Source: Enterocloster lavalensis (GTDB lineage Bacteria > Bacillota > Clostridia > Lachnospirales > Lachnospiraceae). From it: a stretch of 51,435 nt of DNA. Both the position numbers and the translations under genes were made by a program. The stretch lies in assembly GCF_902364025.1 (NCBI RefSeq), contig NZ_CABJCG010000024.1:1-51435 (forward strand), read 5' to 3'. Numbering within the stretch: position 1 is the first letter of the stretch; each line of letters starts with the position of its first letter. Under the pieces are notes generated by a model. It worked only from the letters and a program-made list of their open reading frames with translations. It made no database searches and was not told where the DNA came from. Shown here in pieces: positions 1 to 6,843 of this stretch.

Positions 1-52
1 GTACGCACGGTGGTGTGAGAGGACGGGAGTTAATCACTCCCTCCTACTCGAT
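1..52 (+). mobile_element. 3' end of a group II intron (domain V tail and domain VI)
   Basis: The first bases (1-11) look like the 3' strand of domain V. Positions 17-49 fold as domain VI: GAG (17-19) with CTC (47-49), AGGA (20-23) with TCCT (42-45), and GGGAGT (25-30) with ACTCCC (36-41) around the loop TAATC. A46 is left bulged, as expected for the branch-point adenosine. The element would end about six bases later at ...CGAT, fitting the AY 3' end of group II introns. The rest of the intron, and any reverse transcriptase ORF, lies outside the window. Family and insertion class cannot be judged from this fragment. Confidence 0.75.
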
Positions 53-93
53 TAAAGTCAAATCTGCCTCCCGGTGACTGGGACCGGTAAAAT

Positions 94-110
94 GGCGGAT
101 TGTGCCCGCC
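94..110 (-). terminator. Weak terminator of the polysaccharide deacetylase gene
   Basis: On the minus strand a GGCGG/CCGCC stem with a 7-base loop lies just after the stop codon of the deacetylase gene and is followed by ATTTTA. The stem is short and the T run is poor, so this is a tentative call. Confidence 0.35.
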
Positions 111-113
111 CCA

Positions 114-1577
114 TCAATACCAGGTTACGGGCGTAGGTCTTGCGGAATCGAAAATGTCCCTGGCGTCGAACAGGTCGCTCAGACGCTTTTTCGCGGGATC
201 CTCCTGAACGGTGTCCTGATACAGGCGGTAGCCGTCCAGGTTCCGCCTGGCCATGCGGAAGTAGTTGGTGCCCTTCTGCATCCAGTAGGGGGTGCTGGCA
301 TCCACATTGCAGAAATAGCGGAAACCTTTGGACTCCAGATACTTGAACCTGGGGTTGTCCTCTGTGTAGGCGTGGAAATCCGCGATGTCGTTGCCGAAGG
401 GGTAGAGGATGATGTCCGTGGGCCCGATGAGGGATTCCACCTCGGCTTCCCAGCGGTCCGTGTCGTGCCGGAAGCGTTCTTCCTCAATCGCAAAGCCGTT
501 GAAGGACTTTTCCGGGTTGTCGCTGACGCCCAGCTTCAGGTGACCGAAACTGTGGGAGGCCAGCTCCCAGCCGTTGTCCCGGAGTGCCTGGGCCACCTTG
601 GCGGCCTGCTCCCGGTCCGCCTCATAGGTAGGACTGTCGCTGTAGTTGGATGCGGTGCGGTATCCCAGGATCCCCTGGTAGCCTGTGAGGGCGATAACGG
701 CTCTGGCGCCCCGGTAGGAGAAATCCGGGTGCTCCTGGATGAAGTCCTCCAGCAGGGGAACAAGATCGTAGGAACCGGTGGACACGGTGCCATCGTCCAG
801 CGTCATCTCACAGGTGGGCTTTCCGTCCTCGCCGATTACCATGCGGGTGGCGAAGCCGTCGTCCAGCATATAGTCGTAGTAGCACACGTCGTCCTGGGAC
901 ATAACAAAGGGCTTTTTGCCCTCCGGCAGCATGATCTTGCCGTAGACGAAGCGGGGATTTCCATTCTCATCAGGCTCTTCGTAGGCCACGTCGTGGAGGC
1001 GCACCAGCACGTAACCGCGCTCGTACATGGCGTTCAAAATGCGCTTAAACTCGTCCGCTGTGGTCATCACGGAGTTGTAGCCCTTGGAATCCGCATCCCC
1101 GTCAAAGGCCTTGGCCGTGTCCATAATCAGGGTGTGGAAGAAAACGTGGGTGATCTGGGTGTGATCCGCCTCCACCATCGTGTCCTTGGTGGCCAGATAG
1201 CCGCTTATGGCCTCCTGACCGCGGGGGTCCGAGGAAGCGGCTGGATCGCTCTCCACCAGGGCTACGGCCCCGTCGTAGTCGTAACCGGCGGCCAGCCGGT
1301 CGGCCTGGGCGATCAGCCGGTCCACCTCATCCAGCGCCGGCTCTGTGGGCTGCGTGACTTCCGTGTTGGGGGCAGTGCCGGCGGTGGCCGAGGCGATCAC
1401 CTCCGTGTCCTTGGGCGGCCCGCTCTTTTTATGGAACAGAAAACGGCTTACGGCGAAGATACATCCGCCGATCAAAACCGTCAGCACAAACAGTACGATA
1501 AAAGTGGGAAGATGCCGGCTGAATCTGCTGCGGCGCCGGCGGGATACTCTGCGTCTATAGTCATTTTTACTCATCAT
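114..1577 (-). CDS. Membrane-anchored polysaccharide deacetylase-like protein
   Basis: A 487-residue protein with a very basic N-terminus (about residues 9-22), one membrane segment (about 24-46) and a Thr/Pro-rich linker, so the catalytic part should face the outside. Signs of the carbohydrate esterase 4 / NodB fold are an Asp-Asp pair in MSQDDVCYYDYM, the metal-binding HSFGH in ELASHSFGH, and YPFGND late in the domain. The likely role is deacetylation of a cell-wall or surface polysaccharide, but the substrate is unknown. A helical stretch of about 100 residues precedes the catalytic domain. The gene stands alone on the minus strand, divergent from the HIT gene across a repeat-bearing spacer. 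ATG codons at 1577 and 1574 are both possible starts, with a GAGG sequence just upstream. Confidence 0.8.
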   Translation of the reverse strand: MMSKNDYRRRVSRRRRSRFSRHLPTFIVLFVLTVLIGGCIFAVSRFLFHKKSGPPKDTEVIASATAGTAPNTEVTQPTEPALDEVDRLIAQADRLAAGYDYDGAVALVESDPAASSDPRGQEAISGYLATKDTMVEADHTQITHVFFHTLIMDTAKAFDGDADSKGYNSVMTTADEFKRILNAMYERGYVLVRLHDVAYEEPDENGNPRFVYGKIMLPEGKKPFVMSQDDVCYYDYMLDDGFATRMVIGEDGKPTCEMTLDDGTVSTGSYDLVPLLEDFIQEHPDFSYRGARAVIALTGYQGILGYRTASNYSDSPTYEADREQAAKVAQALRDNGWELASHSFGHLKLGVSDNPEKSFNGFAIEEERFRHDTDRWEAEVESLIGPTDIILYPFGNDIADFHAYTEDNPRFKYLESKGFRYFCNVDASTPYWMQKGTNYFRMARRNLDGYRLYQDTVQEDPAKKRLSDLFDARDIFDSARPTPVTWY

Positions 1578-1615
1578 TACAACCTCAACTCATAACTTCA
1601 TTCTTTATGCATGAT

Positions 1616-1775
1616 CCTTAGTATACTTTGTCGTCAACCGCAGGTTGGCGATAAGGGTTACGTTTCCTTAATATACTTTGTCGTCAACCACAGGCTGGCG
1701 ATAAGACCTACGTTTCCTTAGTATACTTTGTCGTCAACCGCAGGTTGGCGATAAGACCTACGTTTCCTTAGTATA
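1616..1775. repeat. Three 50-bp tandem repeats, each able to form a hairpin
   Basis: Three head-to-tail units of exactly 50 bp begin at 1616, 1666 and 1716, with a 10-bp partial fourth copy from 1766. Each contains the palindrome GTATAC (ATATAC in unit 2) and a stem-loop of the form TCGTCAACC-GCA-GGTTGGCGA. In unit 2 the stem changes by one base that can still pair as G-U on one strand. The array lies in the 407-bp gap between the divergent deacetylase and HIT genes. There are no spacers as in a CRISPR array and no ORF. The rest of the gap holds the HIT promoter. Confidence 0.9.
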
Positions 1776-1856
1776 ACATAAAATATGAAAAGATGGTACA
1801 TCATTCAGACAAAATTTGCGGGAAAATGACATAGGGAAAAAATAGAAACCTTTTCG

Positions 1857-1885
1857 TTGAATTAAGGGGCGGAACGTGGTATCTT
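1857..1885 (+). promoter_or_regulatory. Likely sigma-A promoter of the HIT gene
   Basis: TTGAAT (1857-1862), a 17-base spacer, and TATCTT (1880-1885) preceded by TGG, which makes an extended -10 element. It lies about 100 bp before the HIT start. Confidence 0.55.
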
Positions 1886-1984
1886 ATTGATATCACATGA
1901 GAGCGCGTCCCCAAATTCATTCCCGCCGTCCGGTGGAAGTGACGTTTCAGGCCCGCTTCAGGAAAAGGAGAGATGACTTAAATT

Positions 1985-2425
1985 ATGGAAGAGATGATGA
2001 GAGATCCGAATTGCGCGTACTGCATGCAGGGAGATTTGGTGGCCAAGTTTGCCTACCCCGTAGGTCCTATGGATACGGGGTATCTGTATGTGTTTAAGGA
2101 GCAGAGCAAGAGAGGCCGCGTGGTGCTGGCCCACAACAAGCATGTGGGCGAGCTGATCGAGCTGACGGATGAGGAGCGGAACGCATTTTTTGCCGATGTG
2201 GCCAAGGTGGCGAGAGCGGTTCACGCCGTGTTCCATCCGGACAAGGTGAACTATGGCGCTTACGGCGACACCGGACATCACCTGCATTTCCACATCGTGC
2301 CCAAGTACAAGGGCGGCGAGGAGTGGGGCGGCACCTTTGAGATGAACAGCGGCCGCACCATTCTCACCGACGCGGAGTACGAGGAGATGGCAGAAGCCCT
2401 GCGCAAGGCTCTGGCAGAGCTGTAA
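1985..2425 (+). CDS. HIT family nucleotide-binding protein
   Basis: A 146-residue histidine-triad protein. The signature H-x-H-x-H is seen in GHHLHFHIVPK (His99, His101, His103), where the central His is the nucleophile in this nucleotidyl hydrolase/transferase family. A CxxC (Cys10, Cys13) near the N-terminus recalls zinc-bearing Hint-type members. These proteins usually hydrolyse AMP linked to amines or phosphates; the natural substrate here is unknown. An AAGGAG lies about 14 bases upstream, a long spacing, and a tiny ATG-ACT-TAA reading frame starts between it and the gene. Likely cytosolic and transcribed alone. Confidence 0.85.
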   Translation: MEEMMRDPNCAYCMQGDLVAKFAYPVGPMDTGYLYVFKEQSKRGRVVLAHNKHVGELIELTDEERNAFFADVAKVARAVHAVFHPDKVNYGAYGDTGHHLHFHIVPKYKGGEEWGGTFEMNSGRTILTDAEYEEMAEALRKALAEL

Positions 2426-2511
2426 TTCCGGCCGTTTCCGGGCAGGAGACGCATACTTTCACGGCTTCCGGCGTAAATTTGGTAGTAGAATGAATTTTCG
2501 CAGGAGATGCC

Positions 2512-4053
2512 ATGAAAGGAATATGTACGCTGATACTGGCCGCACTGCTGGTCTTGCAGCCGGCGGCCGCAAATGTCGTGTGGGCGCGTGAAGTCAGGCT
2601 GGAAATGGGGGATGAGGACGGCAGCCGGATGAAGGCTGTGGCCGCCGCCGCGGAGGCCGCAGGAGCACAGGTCCAGGGTGGGCCGGATGCGGCCGTGAGC
2701 GCGCCGGGGCAGGCCGCTGCCGCCGGCACCCCTGGCCCGGATGCAGGCGACGCTATAATGGCCGACACCTCCGGTCAGGAGCTGGGCGACGCCGCTATGG
2801 CCAGCACCCCTGGCCCGGACGCGGGCGACGCTGTAATGGCCGACACCTCCGGCCAGGAGCCGGGAAACGCTGTAATGGCCGACGCCTCCGGCCAGGAGCC
2901 GGGAGACGCCGTGATGGCTGCTGCCCCGGCCGCCGCGGTGGAGGTGCAGGCGCCCTCGGCCCTGCTGATGGAGGCCAGCACCGGGCAGGTGATCTACGAG
3001 AAGGATGCGGACCAGAAGCGCAGCCCGGCCAGCATCACGAAGATCATGACCCTGATCCTTATTTTCGATGCCCTGGAGTCGGGTAAGATCAAGATGACCG
3101 ACGAGGTGGTGACCAGCGCCTACGCCAAATCTATGGGCGGCTCCCAGGTATTTCTGGAGGAGGGCGAGAAGCAGACCGTGGAGACGCTGATCAAGTGTAT
3201 CATCATCGCCTCGGGAAACGACGCCTCGGTTACCATGGCGGAATACATAGGGGGCACGGAGCAGGAGTTCGTGCGCATGATGAACGAGCGGGCCGCTGGC
3301 CTGGGCATGACCAACACCCACTTTGTGGACTGCTGCGGCCTGACCGATTCCCCGGACCATGTGACCACGGCCCGGGATATCGCGATCATGTCCCGGGAAC
3401 TGATCAACCGGTATCCGCAGATTCACAATTACTCCACCATCTGGATGGAGAACATTACCCACGTGACCAAACAGGGGACCAAGGAATTCGGGCTGTCCAA
3501 CACCAACAAGCTGTTGAAAATGGCCACTAATTTCACGGTGACGGGCCTGAAAACCGGCTCCACCTCCCTGGCGAAATACTGTCTGTCCGCCACGGCGGAG
3601 AAGGATGGCGTGCGGCTGATCGCCGTGGTCATGGCGGCCCCGGACTTTAAGGCCCGGTTTGCCGACGCCCAGACCATGCTGAATTATGGTTACGCCAACT
3701 GCCGCCTCTACGAGGACAAAGAGATGCTGCCGCTGCCGCAGATGGCCGTGACGGGCGGCGTTGCCGATCAGGTTCCACTGTATTATGAAGGAAGCTTTTC
3801 CTATCTGAGCTTAAGCGGCGAGGATCTGGACCAGGTGGAAAAGAATCTGGTGCTGGAGGAGTCGCTGCCCGCTCCGGTGACCAAGGGCCAGGCCGCCGGT
3901 GTGATCACCTACACGCTGGGCGGAAAGAAGCTGGGCGAGGTCCGGGTGCTGGCCGCCGCCGACGTGGAGGAAGCGGGATATATGGATTACTTAAAGAAGC
4001 TGGCGGGGGCGTGGCTGGGAACGGCCGGATGGCTGCCGCAGGCGTCAGATTAG
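2512..4053 (+). CDS. dacF: D-alanyl-D-alanine carboxypeptidase (peptidase S11, DacF-like)
   Basis: A penicillin-binding protein of 513 residues that trims the terminal D-Ala from peptidoglycan stem peptides outside the membrane. It has a signal peptide (about 1-25), a low-complexity linker, then the S11 domain with all three active-site motifs: SITK (Ser174-Lys177), SGN (Ser234) and KTG (Lys347). A C-terminal beta domain and an amphipathic tail follow. The linker holds five 13-residue repeats (residues 73-137) and is far longer than usual for the family. The start is set by AGGAG six bases upstream. A Dabb gene follows 14 bp later and may be cotranscribed. Confidence 0.9.
   Translation: MKGICTLILAALLVLQPAAANVVWAREVRLEMGDEDGSRMKAVAAAAEAAGAQVQGGPDAAVSAPGQAAAAGTPGPDAGDAIMADTSGQELGDAAMASTPGPDAGDAVMADTSGQEPGNAVMADASGQEPGDAVMAAAPAAAVEVQAPSALLMEASTGQVIYEKDADQKRSPASITKIMTLILIFDALESGKIKMTDEVVTSAYAKSMGGSQVFLEEGEKQTVETLIKCIIIASGNDASVTMAEYIGGTEQEFVRMMNERAAGLGMTNTHFVDCCGLTDSPDHVTTARDIAIMSRELINRYPQIHNYSTIWMENITHVTKQGTKEFGLSNTNKLLKMATNFTVTGLKTGSTSLAKYCLSATAEKDGVRLIAVVMAAPDFKARFADAQTMLNYGYANCRLYEDKEMLPLPQMAVTGGVADQVPLYYEGSFSYLSLSGEDLDQVEKNLVLEESLPAPVTKGQAAGVITYTLGGKKLGEVRVLAAADVEEAGYMDYLKKLAGAWLGTAGWLPQASD
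2728..2922 (+). repeat. Five in-frame 39-bp repeats in the carboxypeptidase gene
   Basis: The repeats encode five 13-residue units of the form [T/A]-[P/S]-G-[P/Q]-[D/E]-x-G-[D/N]-A-x-M-A-x, in two alternating versions (TPGPDAGDA and TSGQEPGDA types). They sit between the signal peptide and the catalytic domain, so copy number would set the length of a flexible acidic spacer. Slipped-strand change in copy number would keep the frame. Confidence 0.9.
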
Positions 4054-4067
4054 GGAGAAAGAGAACG

Positions 4068-4352
4068 ATGAAACACCACATTATCGTAAAGTTTAACCAG
4101 GAGGGAAAACAGCGGGAGAATCTGGTTCAAGAGATCGAAGCGCTGTTTCGGGAATCCGTGGACATAAAAGGGGTTCACGGGGTGTCCGTGCACACCTCGG
4201 TGATTGACCTGCCCAACCGGTACGACCTTATGATCTGCGTTGAGATGGAGCGAGAGTCCCTCCGCCTGTTCGACGATTCGGAGATCCATCTAAAATGGAA
4301 GGCCGGATATGCGCAATATTTGGAGTCTAAAACAATATTTGATTGTGATTAG
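4068..4352 (+). CDS. Dabb (stress-responsive A/B barrel) family protein
   Basis: A 94-residue protein, MKHHIIVKFN at the start, matching the small dimeric alpha/beta-barrel Dabb family by its opening HHIIVKF strand, the DLMICVEM strand and the closing H-x-K-W-K-x-x-Y region. Function in bacteria is mostly unknown. The start at 4068 follows GGGAG with good spacing and clears the upstream gene; the in-frame ATG at 4011 would overlap the carboxypeptidase and is less likely. It lies 14 bp after that gene, so the two are probably one transcript. Confidence 0.7.
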   Translation: MKHHIIVKFNQEGKQRENLVQEIEALFRESVDIKGVHGVSVHTSVIDLPNRYDLMICVEMERESLRLFDDSEIHLKWKAGYAQYLESKTIFDCD

Positions 4353-4445
4353 GGTTCGGAGCGCGCGGTCCGTGAGACATTTTTACGGGAATCCTCCTGA
4401 ATTTCGTGCACAATGATGTTTTTTATCTTTTTGACTCAAAAAAGT

Positions 4446-4474
4446 TGACAAATCCTTAACGTTTTTCTATAATG
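4446..4474 (+). promoter_or_regulatory. Consensus sigma-A promoter of the ammonium transporter gene
   Basis: TTGACA (4446-4451), a 17-base spacer and TATAAT (4469-4474): both boxes match consensus. Transcription would start near 4481, giving a leader of about 230 nt. Confidence 0.85.
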
Positions 4475-4480
4475 GGTTCC

Positions 4481-4711
4481 ATGTTAAAGGATTGACAGGA
4501 TTAAAAAGGATTGAAGAAATGATGAGGGAGCGCCGGTGCTTGCAGCCGGCGCTCCCTCGGCGTTTCCGGTATGCTTGGGCACAATGGGGTGTGTTTTGTT
4601 TGAAGCTTCGGCGGAGAACAGAGCGCACCCTTTGTTGTTGAAAAAGGCGAACCGCGGGCAGTGCCTGCGGGGGACCGCACATAAAACCAAAAGGAACAGG
4701 AGGAGACAATT
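4481..4711 (+). promoter_or_regulatory. Structured 5' leader of the ammonium transporter mRNA
   Basis: The leader holds a perfect 13-bp stem (4524-4536 with 4546-4558), a small CCTTT/AAAGG hairpin (4629-4633 with 4643-4647) and a CCGCGGGC/GCCTGCGG stem (4652-4659 with 4663-4670). None is followed by a T run, so these are not plain terminators. I do not recognise a named riboswitch class. A long structured leader before a nitrogen gene suggests RNA-level control such as ANTAR-type antitermination, but the paired hexaloop hairpins of known ANTAR targets are not clearly seen. Confidence 0.45.
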
Positions 4712-6430
4712 ATGAGTTTTTCGGCAGTCAACACAATCTGGGTTCTGGTAGGGGCGGCGCTGGTGTTTTTCATGCAGGCTGGATTCGCAATGGTGGAGAC
4801 CGGTTTTACCAGAGCCAAAAACGCAGGGAACATTATCATGAAGAACCTGATGGATTTCGCCATCGGCACGCCGCTTTTCTGGCTCATGGGCTTTGGTCTG
4901 ATGTTCGGCGGAACGGGAGCGCTGATCGGAGGCTTTGACCCGCTGGTTCTGGGGGATTATACCCAGGTGCTTCCGGAGGGGGTGCCGTTGCCGGCGTTTT
5001 TGATTTTCCAGACCGTATTCTGCGCCACAGCTGCAACCATCGTGTCCGGAGCCATGGCGGAGCGCACAAAATTCATTTCCTATTGCATCTACAGCGCGGC
5101 CATCAGCCTGTTCATTTACCCGGTTTCCGGTCACTGGATCTGGGGCGGCGGCTGGCTGGCGCAGATGGGATTTCACGATTTTGCCGGATCCACTGCGGTT
5201 CATATGTGCGGCGGCGTGGCGGCCTTTGTGGGAGCGAAGATCCTGGGGCCGCGTATTGGCAAATACGGCGCGGACGGCAGCTCTAAGGCGATCCTGGGCC
5301 ACAGCCTGACGCTGGGGGCCCTGGGGGTATTCATTCTGTGGTTCTGCTGGTTTGGTTTCAACGGATGTTCCACGGTCTCCATGACCGGGGACGAGACCAT
5401 CTACTCTGCGGGTAATATTTTCGTGACCACCAACCTGGCGGCCGCTACGGCCACAGTGGCCACCATGGTCATTACCTGGATCCGCTACAAAAAGCCGGAT
5501 GTGTCCATGACCCTGAACGGTTCCCTGGCGGGCCTGGTGGCCATCACTGCGGGCTGCGACCTGGTAAATCCCACGGGCGCGTTTTTCATCGGCCTGGCTG
5601 CGGCTTTTGTGGTGGTGTTCGGCATCGAGTTTGTGGATAAAATCCTGAAGGTGGACGATCCGGTGGGCGCGGTGGGCGTTCACGGGCTGTGCGGCGCGGT
5701 GGGAACCATCCTGACCGGGGTGTTTGCGGTAAACGGCGGGCTGGCCTATGGAGGCGGTTTCCATATGGTGTCCGTGCAGCTTCTGGGCGTGGCTGCGGTG
5801 ATCGCCTGGGTGGCTGTGACCATGACCGTGGTATTCAACGTGCTCAAGCGTACCATCGGCCTGCGGGCCAGCGCCGAGGAGGAGACCAGAGGTTTGGATG
5901 TGACGGAGCACAACCTGGCCAGCTCCTATGCGGATTTTATGCCCATGGTGTTTACCGGGGCAGAGTCGGGAGAGGCGGAGAAGCCGGTATCAGTGGAAAA
6001 GGCGGTGACGGTGGAACACTTCCCGGAGGAGACGCCGCAAGCTGGGGATCAGACAGAAAAGGCGGCCAGGGCTGCGGAGCTGACCAAGGTGGTGATGGTA
6101 TTCAACCAGGAGCGTTTTGTGCCTCTAAAGGAGGAACTGACCAGGATCGGCGTTTCCGGCATGACCATTACCCAGGTGATGGGGTGCGGAACTCAAAAGG
6201 GCCACACCAACTATTATCGGGGCGTCAAAATCGAGGAGGTGGCGCTGCTGCCCAAAATCAAGCTGGAGGTCGTGGTCAGCAAGGTCCCGGTTCGGGACGT
6301 GATCGATACGGCCAAACGTGTGCTCTACACCGGCCGTATCGGGGACGGAAAGATTTTCGTGTATGATGTGAGAAACGTGGTGAAGGTGCGGACCGGGGAG
6401 GAGGGCTACGACGCGCTGCAGGGCGAGTAA
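4712..6430 (+). CDS. amt: Ammonium transporter with fused C-terminal PII domain
   Basis: A 572-residue protein. Residues 1 to about 400 are an Amt/Mep/Rh channel with eleven or so membrane segments and the two pore histidines in STAVHMCGG and VGVHGLCGA. A linker of about 50 residues leads to a PII (GlnB/GlnK) domain from about 456 to 572. In canonical systems PII is a separate protein that plugs the channel when nitrogen is plentiful; here the plug is tethered. The T-loop region keeps GCGTQKGHTNYYRG but has Ile/Lys where the uridylylated Tyr51 sits in E. coli GlnB, so control should be by ligand binding (ATP/ADP/2-oxoglutarate), not uridylylation. It has its own promoter and terminator. Confidence 0.92.
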   Translation: MSFSAVNTIWVLVGAALVFFMQAGFAMVETGFTRAKNAGNIIMKNLMDFAIGTPLFWLMGFGLMFGGTGALIGGFDPLVLGDYTQVLPEGVPLPAFLIFQTVFCATAATIVSGAMAERTKFISYCIYSAAISLFIYPVSGHWIWGGGWLAQMGFHDFAGSTAVHMCGGVAAFVGAKILGPRIGKYGADGSSKAILGHSLTLGALGVFILWFCWFGFNGCSTVSMTGDETIYSAGNIFVTTNLAAATATVATMVITWIRYKKPDVSMTLNGSLAGLVAITAGCDLVNPTGAFFIGLAAAFVVVFGIEFVDKILKVDDPVGAVGVHGLCGAVGTILTGVFAVNGGLAYGGGFHMVSVQLLGVAAVIAWVAVTMTVVFNVLKRTIGLRASAEEETRGLDVTEHNLASSYADFMPMVFTGAESGEAEKPVSVEKAVTVEHFPEETPQAGDQTEKAARAAELTKVVMVFNQERFVPLKEELTRIGVSGMTITQVMGCGTQKGHTNYYRGVKIEEVALLPKIKLEVVVSKVPVRDVIDTAKRVLYTGRIGDGKIFVYDVRNVVKVRTGEEGYDALQGE

Positions 6431-6474
6431 GGACGGCCGGAGCGGACTAAGCTGAATATTTTTCGATCTATAAT

Positions 6475-6526
6475 AAAGCTGGAGATTCAAAAGCGGAACA
6501 CCGCTTCCAATGAATTTCCGGCTTTT
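6475..6526 (+). terminator. Terminator after the ammonium transporter gene
   Basis: A 14-bp outer stem (6475-6488 with 6512-6525, two G-U pairs) encloses a second hairpin AAGCGG/CCGCTT and ends in TTTT. Confidence 0.6.
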
Positions 6527-6563
6527 CAATTCTGCGCGCCTGATTCCCGACAAGCTGTGCAAG

Positions 6564-6718
6564 CGTTACGGTACACTCCGTTCCCAGTAACACGCTTCGC
6601 GATGCACAGAAACGGCAAAAAACGCCGTTTCGCGCCGCTTTCCTCGGGTTTTCTGTGACTTCCGCTGCGCTCCACTCACAAAAAACGCCTCGCGGGATAT
6701 TGCCTGTGAACAGTAACG
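6564..6718. repeat. Structured intergenic element with short terminal inverted repeats
   Basis: About 155 bp bounded by CGTTACGGT (6564-6572) and its near inverse ACAGTAACG (6710-6718). Inside are a GAAACGGC/GCCGTTTC hairpin (6609-6616 with 6624-6631), a CTGTGC/GCACAG pairing partly outside the left end, and a TTTTCTGTGA/TCACAAAAAA pairing. There is no ORF. Its look resembles dispersed non-coding repeats of Lachnospiraceae genomes; that is recollection, not a search result. It fills most of the 413-bp gap between the transporter and the sensor kinase. Confidence 0.5.
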
Positions 6719-6755
6719 TGCAAGCCCCCTCTCTGGGACAAATTGGGAGAAAGTG

Positions 6756-6784
6756 CTGACTTTAGAGCCGGTTCATGGTAAAAT
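6756..6784 (+). promoter_or_regulatory. Likely promoter of the YesM/YesN gene pair
   Basis: CTGACT (6756-6761), a 17-base spacer and TAAAAT (6779-6784), about 60 bp before the kinase start. Confidence 0.5.
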
Positions 6785-6843
6785 GGAAGGGAGTTTTAGG
6801 AAAATGACCGGCCGGATGCTTAGAGCGCGAGGGGGAAATTTGT

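Noticed and set aside
102..1595. Long open frame on the + strand
   Set aside because: It is the complement of the deacetylase gene; its protein has no family features and the minus-strand frame shows clear deacetylase motifs.
1616..1775. CRISPR array
   Set aside because: The units are contiguous with no variable spacers and there are no cas genes.
4524..4558. Intrinsic terminator in the amt leader
   Set aside because: The stem is strong but is followed by GGCGTTTCC, not a T run.
4484..5911. Long minus-strand open frame over the ammonium transporter
   Set aside because: It is an antisense shadow, rich in His/Arg/Gln as expected from the complement of a membrane protein gene.
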